From assembly GCA_029858285.1 (NCBI GenBank), contig JAOUFN010000008.1, positions 1 to 64,000 on the forward strand: 64,000 bases of DNA, given 5' to 3'. This document shows positions 41,173 to 49,366 of the stretch, piece after piece (position 1 is the first letter of the stretch; every line of letters starts with the position of its first letter). This DNA comes from Nitrospirota bacterium (GTDB taxonomy: Bacteria; Nitrospirota; JACRHL01). The position numbers and the translations under genes were made by a program. The notes beneath the pieces are model-generated. The model had not been told where the DNA came from and did not search any database. It was given only the letters and a program-made list of their open reading frames with translations.

Positions 41173-43755
41173 TCATTCACCGGATGGTACGGGTTGCCAC
41201 ATGCCGGAGGGGTTCAATAGTCGTTGCAGGTTGAGCATCTCCAGTTTTCGGGGGGTGGTTGCCCAAGGGGCCACTGGCTCGGGTGTGAGCCGCCGCCAGG
41301 TGGTGGTGCGCAGGGCCTGGCCGTCGCTCTCGAACAGCACCGCGCCGTCCCGGTCGGTGCGGGCGATGACCGATCTCTCGGCCTGGTAGCGCTCCAGCAC
41401 CTCGGTGCGGGGGTGACGGAAGGGGTTGCCCTCGCCGACGCTGATGGCCGCCACCCGTGGATGCACGGCGGCCACGAACTCCGCCGTGCTGGAGCTTGCC
41501 GAACCGTGGTGGGGGATTTTGAGCACGTCGGCCCGCAGATCCTGACCACCTTTCAGCAAATCGCGTTCGGCAGCGGCGTTGATGTCGCCGGTAAGCAGAA
41601 AACGGTGGTCGCCGTACTCCAGCCGCAACACCAGCGACTGCCCGTTGAGATCAGATTTTTTGCGCATCACGCCGTCGGGGGGGGCCGGGGGGGGATTCAG
41701 CACGCTGGCGGTCACCCCGGACAGAGGTTTCAGTGCGTCGTCCCGGAACAGGGGGGTGATGGGACTGCCGGAACCCTCCAGGGCGGTCAGCAGGTCGCGG
41801 TGCATGGCGGTGTCGGACTCTGTCCGGCCGCCAGTGTACAGGTGCGGCACGTGAAAATGCCTGACGATGTAAGGCAAGCCGCCCTCGTGGTCCCGCTGGG
41901 GGTGTGTGGAGAACAGTGTGAGGTCGTGGATGCCCTGTCGCCACAGCCAGGGGGCCACCGCCATGCGGCCGGTGTCGAAGGCGCCGAAGCGGGGTCCACC
42001 GTCCACCAGAAAGGCATCACCGGAGGGTCCGATCACCACCACCGCATCGCCCTGATCCACGTCCAGCACCGCCACCCGCAACAGGCCGGTGGGGGGGGAG
42101 GGGTGCAGGGCGTGTTGCCAGGCGAGCAGGAATACCAGTGCGCCGTGCAGTACGGCGGGTCGCGCCAGATGGGAGCGTCCCAGCCATGCCAGCAGTGCAG
42201 CCGCGTAGGTGAAGGCCAGCAACGGTGCGGGGGGGGGCGTCACCGGCAACATGGCTCCCGGCAGGGCGGCAAAGGCGGACACGGCGCGGATGAACTCTGT
42301 CAGCAGCCAGTCTACCGCCCCGGAGAGGGGCAGATGGCCGACCAGGGGGGCGGCCACGGCAGCGGCCAGAGTGAACGGTAGCACCGCCACCCCCAGCAGG
42401 GGCACCAACACCAGATTGGAGAGGAATCCGGCCCAGTTCACCTGCCCGAAATGCCACGCCACCAGCGGTCCGGTGGCCAGCCCGGCGGCCAGTGTAACCG
42501 TTCCCAGACCGCGTGCGGAACGCAGGACGCGGGCACGCCAGGTGCGGGGGGTGTCAGAATCCGGCGGTGGCGGCAGGGTCAGCAGGATGGCCAGTACCGC
42601 AATGAAGGACAACTGGAACGACGCTTGCCCCAGGGCCCGGGGGTCCACGGCCAGAATCAGCAGGGCAGCCACGGAAAGCGAGGTGATTCCGTGGGCGTCG
42701 CGCCGCGACAGCAGAGCCAGGGTCACCATCCACACCATGATCAGGGAGCGCACGGTGGGCGGGCTGCCCCCGGACAGCAAGGCGTAGCCGGTGGCCACCG
42801 CCAGCGCCGCGCCACCGGCGACCTGGCGCGGGGTGATGTGGATGGTCAGGTGCAGCAGCAGGCGATGGGGTAGGCGGGTCACCAACACGCGCACCAGCAG
42901 GAACACCACGCCGGCCACCAAACCCAGGTGGGAGCCGGAGATGGACAACATGTGGGCGACCCCGGCGGCCTGAAAGCGGTCGCGGAGATCGCTGCCGAGG
43001 CCGCCGGTCTCACCGATGGACAGGGCGGCCAGAAGGGCCGCGGGCTGGGGAGAAAGGGCCGCATCCATGGCGGTGCGCATGGCTTCGCGCCAGCGTTGCA
43101 GGCTGGTGGCAATTCCGGGGATGGGGTGGCGGATCACGACCAGCCGGGCTTTTTTTCCTAATGTTGCGCGCACCCGTATTCCCTGGCGCCATTGGTGGGC
43201 GGCGTAATCAAATCCCCCCGGATTGTGCAGGGAGGGGATGGGGCGCAGGGTGGCTTGGGCGGTGAATTGGTCCCCCCAGTGCAGGGGGGGAGACCGGGGG
43301 AGATCGGGTGCTAGGTCCGGTGCAATTTTTTTGGCGATTCCCAACACGTTTTCCGGCGGGTAGTAGTTGACGCGGAGGCGCCCCGAGACTGGTATCACCC
43401 CGGCTCCCGTGTCCACTGTCAGGGCTTCGGCCAGCAGTTGCACGCGACCGTCGTTTACCTCCGGCAGAGAGGTGATACGGGCGGTGAGAGTGACAGTCCG
43501 ACCGGCAAAGTGGGAGATGTCGTCGACGGGGATATCCCAGTGCCGATACTGACCATACACCAGTGAAAGGAGTACGGCGGCGTAGAGGATGTGGCCCGTT
43601 CGCCCCTGGCCCAGGCCAATGGCGGCCAGTGGCACCAGCAGCAGGCAGGTGAGCAGGGGCAGCCAGGTGAACAGCTCCGCCAGTGCCAGCCCGAGTAGGA
43701 CGGCGACGGTGAGGGCGATCACCGGGAAATCGCGTATGGGGGCGGTGAGGGGCAT
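41173..43755 (-). CDS. comEC: DNA internalisation/competence protein ComEC/Rec2
   Basis: The 860-residue inner-membrane channel imports single-stranded DNA during natural transformation. It has an N-terminal DUF4131-type region with helices and an OB-like part, the Competence domain (FQAAGVAHMLSISGSHLGLV, about 265; SGGSPPTVRSLIMVWMVTLA; QASFQLSFIAVLAIL), and a C-terminal metallo-beta-lactamase domain (VDQGDAVVVIGPSGDAFLVD; STHPQRDHEGGL; KIPHHGSASS). The histidine/aspartate metal motif is intact. It is a single gene with its own surroundings; comEA is not seen. Type IV pili from pilMNOPQ could supply the uptake apparatus. Confidence 0.95.
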   Translation of the reverse strand: MPLTAPIRDFPVIALTVAVLLGLALAELFTWLPLLTCLLLVPLAAIGLGQGRTGHILYAAVLLSLVYGQYRHWDIPVDDISHFAGRTVTLTARITSLPEVNDGRVQLLAEALTVDTGAGVIPVSGRLRVNYYPPENVLGIAKKIAPDLAPDLPRSPPLHWGDQFTAQATLRPIPSLHNPGGFDYAAHQWRQGIRVRATLGKKARLVVIRHPIPGIATSLQRWREAMRTAMDAALSPQPAALLAALSIGETGGLGSDLRDRFQAAGVAHMLSISGSHLGLVAGVVFLLVRVLVTRLPHRLLLHLTIHITPRQVAGGAALAVATGYALLSGGSPPTVRSLIMVWMVTLALLSRRDAHGITSLSVAALLILAVDPRALGQASFQLSFIAVLAILLTLPPPPDSDTPRTWRARVLRSARGLGTVTLAAGLATGPLVAWHFGQVNWAGFLSNLVLVPLLGVAVLPFTLAAAVAAPLVGHLPLSGAVDWLLTEFIRAVSAFAALPGAMLPVTPPPAPLLAFTYAAALLAWLGRSHLARPAVLHGALVFLLAWQHALHPSPPTGLLRVAVLDVDQGDAVVVIGPSGDAFLVDGGPRFGAFDTGRMAVAPWLWRQGIHDLTLFSTHPQRDHEGGLPYIVRHFHVPHLYTGGRTESDTAMHRDLLTALEGSGSPITPLFRDDALKPLSGVTASVLNPPPAPPDGVMRKKSDLNGQSLVLRLEYGDHRFLLTGDINAAAERDLLKGGQDLRADVLKIPHHGSASSSTAEFVAAVHPRVAAISVGEGNPFRHPRTEVLERYQAERSVIARTDRDGAVLFESDGQALRTTTWRRLTPEPVAPWATTPRKLEMLNLQRLLNPSGMWQPVPSGE

Positions 43756-43875
43756 GGCCCCTCAAGCTAGCAGAAGGGGGCCGGGAAACACATGGGGAAA
43801 TGGGAAATGGGAACCGGCGGGGCGGGGAAAGACGGAGCGGAGATGGATGGGGACAAGGCGGGGAGGAGAGAGAGA

Positions 43876-43897
43876 GGGGACGGCGGTTGCCGCCCCC
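43876..43897 (-). terminator. Hairpin after the tandem peptide genes
   Basis: On the minus strand a GC-rich hairpin of about nine base pairs (GGGGGCGGC ... GCCGTCCCC type pairing) is followed by a run of TC repeats. It lies about 43 bases past the stop of the last peptide gene. It probably ends the peptide transcript before comEC. Confidence 0.5.
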
Positions 43898-43939
43898 TCC
43901 CGGCGGCGTGTGGGGATCGGATGGATGATCTGCCCACGG

Positions 43940-44083
43940 TTATGCGGCTTTCTTCAGGTCCACCACCGGCGGATGGGTGGTGGCGCTGTCGGGGCGCTGA
44001 TGAGTCATGCGGGCGCTCATGGCGAGGAAAAGTCCTGCGCCGATGGCAACGGTGGCAATATAGGAGTAGATGACGGTAAACAT
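43940..44083 (-). CDS. Tandem small membrane peptide, copy 3 (47 aa)
   Basis: A 47-residue peptide with one transmembrane helix (residues 3-22) and a basic, proline-containing tail (MTHQRPDSATTHPPVVDLKK). It shares 36 of 47 residues with copy 2. Positive residues after the helix predict the tail inside the cytoplasm. It is preceded by AAGGACACAATCAATC directly before ATG, identical to the leader of copy 2, and lies 43 bases after that gene. The family is not recognised. Being one of three equal-length copies with a conserved tail, it is very likely a real gene. Confidence 0.8.
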   Translation of the reverse strand: MFTVIYSYIATVAIGAGLFLAMSARMTHQRPDSATTHPPVVDLKKAA

Positions 44084-44126
44084 GATTGATTGTGTCCTTG
44101 TGTCGATGTGTTTTCGGGGGGTGTGA

Positions 44127-44270
44127 TTACGCAGCCCGCTTCAATTCCACCACCGGCGGATGGGTGGTGGTGCTGTCGGGGCGCTGCCGGATCATACGGG
44201 CGCTCAGGGCGAGGAACAGGCTCGCGCCGATGGCGGTTGTGAGGATGTAGGCGTAGATGATGGTAAACAT
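44127..44270 (-). CDS. Tandem small membrane peptide, copy 2 (47 aa)
   Basis: A 47-residue single-helix peptide starting MFTIIYAYILTTAIGASLF, with the tail MIRQRPDSTTTHPPVVELKR. It shares 33 of 47 residues with copy 1 and 36 with copy 3. Most differences among the copies fall in the membrane helix; residues 21-47 are nearly constant, suggesting that the tail binds a partner. The leader carries AAGGA. It is separated from copy 1 by 43 bases. Confidence 0.8.
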   Translation of the reverse strand: MFTIIYAYILTTAIGASLFLALSARMIRQRPDSTTTHPPVVELKRAA

Positions 44271-44313
44271 GATTGATTGTGTCCTTGTTTCGAAGGTGTT
44301 TTCGGGGGTGTGG

Positions 44314-44457
44314 TTACGCAGCTTGCTTCAATTCCACCACCGGCGGAAGGGTGGTGGTGCTGTCGGGGCGCTGGCGGCTCATGCGGGCACTCAGGGCGAA
44401 GAACAGGATGGCGCTCGCGGTGGTGATTGCAAGGTAGGTGTTGATGACGGTGAACAT
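44314..44457 (-). CDS. Tandem small membrane peptide, copy 1 (47 aa)
   Basis: A 47-residue peptide, MFTVINTYLAITTASAILFF followed by ALSARMSRQRPDSTTT and LPPVVELKQAA. It is the first copy transcribed. Its leader differs from the others: GGGAG lies 10 bases before ATG 44457. An open frame extends upstream, but the sequence there is not conserved with the other copies. The gap to the cytochrome gene (44458-44702) holds a hairpin at 44588-44606 and no other gene. It is not a recognised subunit; size alone recalls accessory subunits of oxidases or photosystems, but no His or Cys is present. Confidence 0.8.
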   Translation of the reverse strand: MFTVINTYLAITTASAILFFALSARMSRQRPDSTTTLPPVVELKQAA

Positions 44458-44587
44458 GGTTTTTTTACTCCCTTGGTATTTTTTGCCGTGGGTGGCGGAC
44501 CGTCCGCAACCCGCGTATGGGCAAAGAATACAGGGGCAAGCTGAACTGCCCATGAACGCCACGCGAGTTTTTTATTAATTTGTGGAA

Positions 44588-44606
44588 GGACGGCTAAAAG
44601 CCGTCC
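44588..44606 (-). terminator. Hairpin between the cytochrome gene and the peptide genes
   Basis: GGACGGC and GCCGTCC pair perfectly around a five-base A/T loop, about 97 bases after the cytochrome stop. The following T-run is weak (TT), so termination may be incomplete. Confidence 0.45.
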
Positions 44607-44702
44607 CGGAGGGGCAGGCGGGGCGCCTTCCGGACAGGTCAGGCAGGTGAGTCGGGTAGGCCGAGTCTGGCGGGTAGGCCAAGGCCGCCAGGAAAACCCG
44701 GA

Positions 44703-45461
44703 TTATTTGTCGTGGCAGACCAGGCAAAGGTCAGGGGGCATGGCCCGCAGGTAGGGGGCCACCCGGTTACTGTGGGGGTTGTGGCAGGAGTCGCACTCCA
44801 CCTTTCCGGACCGGGTGCGCACCGCGCCAAAGCGCATTGCATCCGTGTCGGCCACCTGATAGTAGCGCGAGGTGGGGCCGGTGGGGAGAACCAGTTCACC
44901 CTCCCGCAGGTCGGGCACGGCCCAGTACTGGCGGTGCTGGGGCAGGGGGGTGGGCATCACCCAGTTACCCCGGATGTTCCTGGGATAGGTCAGGCGCACT
45001 GGATGGTCGGGTGATTTGCTGCCGCCGTGCTCCCGGGTCACCAGTTCGCCCTTTTGCTGGTGCACGCCTACGGCCAAGCCACCGTCGTGGCACTCCAGGC
45101 AGGCACTGGAGGGGTCGGCCACCTTGCCAGGGGCCACGAAGGAAGGACCGCCGAACACGCCGCTGGCCCAGCCGCCACCCCACAGGGGGGACGCCACCAA
45201 CTCGTCGCCAGAGGGGGTGTTGGTGGCCATGTGGCACCCCAGGCACGGGTCGCCGTTCAGGGTGGAAAAATCGTGGGTGGTACCGTGTATCTCCTGGCGA
45301 TAGGGGGGCTCCGCCGCCACCGACAGACCGGCCCAGCCCAGCAACCACGAGCCGATCAATATTTGTATCGACATCCGGACCAGTGCGCGGAGCGGTGGCA
45401 GGATTCCCGTATCCAATGCCGGGTGATGCACGGTGTGATGGAACATGCGTGGCGGTGTCAT
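44703..45461 (-). CDS. Tetraheme cytochrome c-type protein
   Basis: The 252-residue exported protein has four CxxCH heme motifs: CLGCH (73-77), CLECH (121-125), CDSCH (223-227) and CLVCH (246-250). The last pair forms a doubled-CxxCH-like unit at the very C-terminus. A hydrophobic signal segment ([20 protein letters not shown]) begins at residue 30, so translation might really start at 45374. However, ATG 45461 overlaps the glmM stop (ATGA), which argues for coupled translation of the longer form. It would act in periplasmic electron transfer. Partner and redox role are unknown. It closes a 14-gene run otherwise devoted to biosynthesis. Confidence 0.85.
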   Translation of the reverse strand: MTPPRMFHHTVHHPALDTGILPPLRALVRMSIQILIGSWLLGWAGLSVAAEPPYRQEIHGTTHDFSTLNGDPCLGCHMATNTPSGDELVASPLWGGGWASGVFGGPSFVAPGKVADPSSACLECHDGGLAVGVHQQKGELVTREHGGSKSPDHPVRLTYPRNIRGNWVMPTPLPQHRQYWAVPDLREGELVLPTGPTSRYYQVADTDAMRFGAVRTRSGKVECDSCHNPHSNRVAPYLRAMPPDLCLVCHDK

Positions 45462-46819
45462 GACTCCTCCACTCCTACCTGGCCAAGGATGGTGTCGAGC
45501 ATTTCCTGTGCGAGGGTACGGATGGTGCCCTCGTCGGGACCTTCGAGCATTACCCGTACCAGCGGTTCGGTGCCGGAGTAGCGCACCAGCATGCGCCCGC
45601 TGGTGCCGAGCTTGTCCTCGATGGCGCGTCGGGTGCGCACCACCACCGGGATTCCATCCAGATCCGGCTTACGCGCCACCCGGCCGCCCAGCAGTACCTG
45701 GGGCATGGGAGTCATGCAGTTGGCCAGCGTGGACAGGGGTTGCCCGGAACGCACCATGTAATGACACACCTGCAACGCGGTGATCAGGCCGTCGCCGGTG
45801 AGGTTGTGATCCAGAAAGATGATGTGGCCGGACTGTTCGCCGCCAAAATTGAAGCCCCCTGCCAGCATGTGCTCCAGCACATAGCGGTCGCCCACCTGGG
45901 TGCGTTCGGTGCGGATTCCGGCCTCGCGCATGGCCAGTTCCAGCCCCAGGTTGCTCATTACCGTGGTGACCAGGGTGTCCTTGGCCAGACGACCATCGCG
46001 TTTAAGTTCCTTGGCGCACAGCCCCATCACCTGATCGCCGTCCACCAAATTGCCGCGTTCGTCGGCGAACAGCACCCGGTCGGCGTCGCCGTCGTGGGCC
46101 AGCCCCAGGTGCGCCCCGTGGGTCATGACTGCCTGTTGCATGGCATCCGGATACAGGCAGCCACATCCGGCGTTAATGTTGGTGCCGTCGGGTTTCACTC
46201 CCAGGGGAATGATTTCGGCGCCCAGTTCCTGGAACACCATGGGGGTGACCCGATAGGCGGCACCGTGGGCGCAATCCACCACCACCTTGAGGCCGGAAAA
46301 ATCAAAACCCTTGGGCAGGGTGGCCTTGACGTATTCCACGTAGCGGCCCACCGCATCCTCGATTTTCGAGGCCTTGCCGATGTCGGTAGCGGTGGGACGA
46401 ATGGCGTCCAGGTCACCGGAAAAAATCAGCCGCTCAATCTCCCGCTCCATTTCGTCCGGCAACTTGAGGCCGTCACGGGAGAAGAATTTGATGCCGTTGT
46501 CCTCGTAGGAATTGTGGCTGGCGGAGATGACCACTCCGGCATCGGCGCGCAGGCTCTTGGTAATGACGGAAATGGCGGGTGTGGGCATGGGGCCCACCAG
46601 GATCACATCCACCCCCATGGAACAGATGCCGCTGGTAAGTGCAGTCTCCAGCATATAGCCGGACAGGCGGGTATCCTTGCCGATGACGATCTTGTGGCGG
46701 CCCTTGCGGTTTTTGAAAAGATAGGCGATGGCGCGACCAAGCTTCAGCGCCATCTCGCTGGTCATCGGATCCACGTTGGCGGTACCGCGGATACCATCTG
46801 TGCCGAACAGTTGTCTCAC
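45458..46819 (-). CDS. glmM: Phosphoglucosamine mutase
   Basis: The 453-residue enzyme converts glucosamine-6-P to glucosamine-1-P for UDP-GlcNAc, needed for both peptidoglycan and LPS. It starts [15 protein letters not shown]. The phospho-serine is S101 in ISASHN, the metal loop is [10 protein letters not shown], the sugar loop GGEQSGH, and the phosphate site [12 protein letters not shown]. It follows ybbR by 88 bases in the classic cdaA-ybbR-glmM order, where GlmM can bind and inhibit the diadenylate cyclase. Confidence 0.97.
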   Translation of the reverse strand: MRQLFGTDGIRGTANVDPMTSEMALKLGRAIAYLFKNRKGRHKIVIGKDTRLSGYMLETALTSGICSMGVDVILVGPMPTPAISVITKSLRADAGVVISASHNSYEDNGIKFFSRDGLKLPDEMEREIERLIFSGDLDAIRPTATDIGKASKIEDAVGRYVEYVKATLPKGFDFSGLKVVVDCAHGAAYRVTPMVFQELGAEIIPLGVKPDGTNINAGCGCLYPDAMQQAVMTHGAHLGLAHDGDADRVLFADERGNLVDGDQVMGLCAKELKRDGRLAKDTLVTTVMSNLGLELAMREAGIRTERTQVGDRYVLEHMLAGGFNFGGEQSGHIIFLDHNLTGDGLITALQVCHYMVRSGQPLSTLANCMTPMPQVLLGGRVARKPDLDGIPVVVRTRRAIEDKLGTSGRMLVRYSGTEPLVRVMLEGPDEGTIRTLAQEMLDTILGQVGVEES

Positions 46820-46907
46820 GCGGCTGTCACGTCCTTCGGGGCTGTCACCAGGTGGGGGGCATCAAACTGCCATCGGAGCAGGCGGCCAAGGCGGTCCAAC
46901 GGCCAGC

Positions 46908-47630
46908 CTAGCGGTCACTGTCCACAAGGCTGATCGTAACATAAATAGGCTGTTGTCCGACCGGTTCCAGGTCGCGGCCCTGCAGATCCAGACGCACTTC
47001 GCGGCGCAATGACTGGGTGAGACCGCTGATATCCACCGCCTGGGTGGCCAGGGATCGCAGTCCCTGAAAGGCACTTTCGCCCCCGGTGAGGGTCACCTCG
47101 GGGGGGTCCACGACCACGGCCCCCAGGCGTTTTCCCCGTTCCGGCTTGCCGGTGATCTCGGCCTTGATACGGAAACTGCGGGACATGCGCTGCTCAATGT
47201 TGACCCGTACCTGGCGCGGCACCAGATCCACCACATCGGTACGACCGGTGCCCGCCACGTCGGCGGGTGTGAGGGGGATCCACTGGTCGCCGGGTACGGC
47301 ATCGGCAAGCCGCAGATTAACCCAAACATGGCGGGCCTGGATGCGCTGCAATTCGGCGTCCAGGCCGCGAACTCGCACGTCGGCCCGCTCTTCTCCCTGA
47401 GCGCTCAGCACCATCCCGGCAGGCAAATCCGCCGGCACGACGGGAACGGCAAAAGTCACCTCGGTCTGGCCTCGGGCATTGACGTGCAGCCACAGCACAA
47501 ACGCCACCCCGACGCTGAACAGCTTGAGGGGCAGGTTTTCGCGCCAGGCCGGGGGCAGCCTTTTCCACAGTGGGGAAATGCGCCAGGTGATTTTCAGCCA
47601 TTCCGGGTGAGTGTGCCAGGGCCACTTCAT
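46908..47630 (-). CDS. YbbR-domain protein, regulator of the diadenylate cyclase
   Basis: A 240-residue protein (CdaR/YbbR family) with an N-terminal basic segment, one transmembrane helix (NLPLKLFSVGVAFVLWLHVN) and at least two extracytoplasmic YbbR repeats (VPADLPAGMVLS with VRVRGLDAELQRI; AEITGKPERGKRLGAVVVDP with VTLTGGESAFQGL). In Firmicutes the protein modulates CdaA. ATG 47630 overlaps the cdaA stop (ATGA); upstream open codons belong to the shadow of cdaA. Confidence 0.88.
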   Translation of the reverse strand: MKWPWHTHPEWLKITWRISPLWKRLPPAWRENLPLKLFSVGVAFVLWLHVNARGQTEVTFAVPVVPADLPAGMVLSAQGEERADVRVRGLDAELQRIQARHVWVNLRLADAVPGDQWIPLTPADVAGTGRTDVVDLVPRQVRVNIEQRMSRSFRIKAEITGKPERGKRLGAVVVDPPEVTLTGGESAFQGLRSLATQAVDISGLTQSLRREVRLDLQGRDLEPVGQQPIYVTISLVDSDR

Positions 47631-48439
47631 TTGCCGCCCCCCGCATTCCAGCCGCGCAGGCGGATCGGCCACCGTGGCGAGGTGTCGGCACCTCCAAGCA
47701 GGCGGGTCAGTTCCATGTGCAACGCGGTGGCGTCCAGGTCTGGTATCAAGTGGCCACCCACCGCCAGGGAGATGTGTCCCCGCTCCTCGGAGATCACCAG
47801 CACCACGGCGTCAGTTTCTTCGGTCAGTCCGATGGCAGCGCGGTGCCGGGTGCCCAGCGAGGGATCGGGAACGCGCAACGCGATAGGCAAAAAGCAGCCC
47901 GCAGCCACTACCCGGCCGTCGTGCAGGATGGCGGCGCCGTCGTGGATTGGAGAGGCCGAATTGAAAATGGTCAGCAGCAGGTCCTTGGAGATCAAGGCGT
48001 CCATGCGGGTACCCACTTCCACCAGATCCAGCAGGCGGGTTTCGCGTTCCAGGACCAGGATGGCCCCTGTGCTGTGCCCGGCCAGGGCCACTGCCGCACG
48101 CACCAGTTCATCCACCATCAACGGGGTTTCACCGGAGGAAAGAAGGCGGGCAAAGGGGTTGCGGCCGAATTGGGCCAGTGTGCGGCGGATCTCCGGGGCG
48201 AACAGGATGATGAGAGCCAGCATGATCTGGCTCCAGAAGCTGGTGACCAGCCAGTCCAGGGTATGCAGTCCGAGCTGATTGGCGGTGACCAGCACGCCGA
48301 GCAGCAGACCGATGCCGATCATCATGCGCAGGGCCCGGGTACCCTTGATGATCAACAGGACGCGGTAGCAGATGTAGCTTACCAGCAGGATGTCCACCAC
48401 ATCCTGGGGAAAGCGGAAATTTTGCAGGGATTGCCACAT
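47627..48439 (-). CDS. cdaA: Membrane diadenylate cyclase (c-di-AMP synthase)
   Basis: A 270-residue CdaA/DacA-type enzyme with three N-terminal helices and a DAC domain. Catalytic motifs DGA (167-169, SPIHDGAAIL) and RHR (198-200, LGTRHRAAIG) are intact. It condenses two ATP to c-di-AMP, a second messenger for osmotic and cell-wall control. ATG 48439 shares a base with the folP stop. Co-occurrence with glmM and ybbR supports a cell-wall checkpoint. c-di-AMP is best known in Gram-positives, but this operon also occurs in Deltaproteobacteria. Confidence 0.95.
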   Translation of the reverse strand: MWQSLQNFRFPQDVVDILLVSYICYRVLLIIKGTRALRMMIGIGLLLGVLVTANQLGLHTLDWLVTSFWSQIMLALIILFAPEIRRTLAQFGRNPFARLLSSGETPLMVDELVRAAVALAGHSTGAILVLERETRLLDLVEVGTRMDALISKDLLLTIFNSASPIHDGAAILHDGRVVAAGCFLPIALRVPDPSLGTRHRAAIGLTEETDAVVLVISEERGHISLAVGGHLIPDLDATALHMELTRLLGGADTSPRWPIRLRGWNAGGGK

Positions 48440-49356
48440 CAGGCGTTGCGAATGGCGTCGATGACGCGGGTTACCTGGGTCATTTCGCGTACCGCATGGA
48501 CACGCACCACCCGTGCTCCGTGGGCGATGGCCCAGGCCACGGTTGCAGCGGTGCCCCACTCTCGCCGGGCCGGGTCGGGCTGCTCCAGGATGCGGCCGAT
48601 GAAGGATTTGCGGCTGCTACCTACCACCACCGGCAGTCCGGTGCGGGTTAACTGTGACAGCCCTTTGAGCAATAACAGGTTGTGCGTGGTGTCCTTGCCG
48701 AAGCCCAGCCCCGGATCCAGGGCGATGCGGTCGCGGCGGATGCCTGCGGCGATGGCGGCGCGGACGCGCCCTTCGAGGTAGTCTGCCACTTCGCCCACCA
48801 CGTTGTGGTATTCGGGGTGGTCCTGCATGGTGCGTGGTTCGCCCCGCATGTGCATCAACACCACCGGCACCTCCAGTTCGGCGCAGGTGGCAGCCATTTC
48901 AGGGTCGAGGGTGAAGGCCGAAACGTCGTTTACCGCGTCGGCGCCTGCGGCAATGGCGGCGCGGGCTACTGCCGCCTTGGTGGTATCGATGCTGATGGGC
49001 AGGGAGACGCCTGCGGCGCGCAAGGCCTGAATCACTGGCACCACGCGGCGGATCTCTTCGTCCACATCCACCGGTCGGGCGCCGGGACGGGTGGATTCGC
49101 CGCCCAGGTCGAGTAAGTCGGCCCCGTGTGTGGCCAGTTCCAGGGCATGGGCCACGGCCTGTTGGGGATGAAAAAAGTTTCCGCCGTCGGAAAAGGAATC
49201 GGGGGTGACGTTGAGCACTCCCATGAGGGCGGTGCGCCGGGCGGGTAACAGCCGTTCCCAGCCGGGGCGGTCCGGTGCTGCGTCCGGGGAATGGTCCGGT
49301 GCGGGTGTCGCAGCCGGGACGGGCGCAGGGGGGGGGGACGCCGTGCGTGCCGCCAT
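48439..49356 (-). CDS. folP: Dihydropteroate synthase
   Basis: The 305-residue enzyme joins p-aminobenzoate to the pterin in folate synthesis and is the sulfonamide target. GVLNVTPDSFSDGG, LLDLGGESTRPGA, SIDTTKAAVA, NDVSAF, DPGLGFGKD and GSSRKSFIG are all present. A Pro/Ala-rich extension of about 40 residues precedes the barrel. ATG 49356 follows ftsH by 10 bases and has AAAGGAG upstream. Confidence 0.96.
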   Translation of the reverse strand: MAARTASPPPAPVPAATPAPDHSPDAAPDRPGWERLLPARRTALMGVLNVTPDSFSDGGNFFHPQQAVAHALELATHGADLLDLGGESTRPGARPVDVDEEIRRVVPVIQALRAAGVSLPISIDTTKAAVARAAIAAGADAVNDVSAFTLDPEMAATCAELEVPVVLMHMRGEPRTMQDHPEYHNVVGEVADYLEGRVRAAIAAGIRRDRIALDPGLGFGKDTTHNLLLLKGLSQLTRTGLPVVVGSSRKSFIGRILEQPDPARREWGTAATVAWAIAHGARVVRVHAVREMTQVTRVIDAIRNA

Positions 49357-49366
49357 GGGGTCTCCT

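Larger units (their letters stand above)
43940..44313 (-). repeat. Two 187-bp tandem units, each a leader plus a peptide gene
   Basis: Bases 44313-44127 and 44126-43940 (minus strand order) are two units of exactly 187 bases: a 43-base spacer with a ribosome site and a 144-base gene. The spacers are nearly identical. Copy 1 has a different leader, so the unit was probably duplicated downstream of an original gene. Confidence 0.85.

Noticed and set aside
43940-44457. The tandem peptides as light-harvesting polypeptides or CcoQ-type oxidase subunits
   Set aside because: The helices lack the pigment-binding His and there are no photosystem or cbb3 oxidase genes nearby; only size and topology match.
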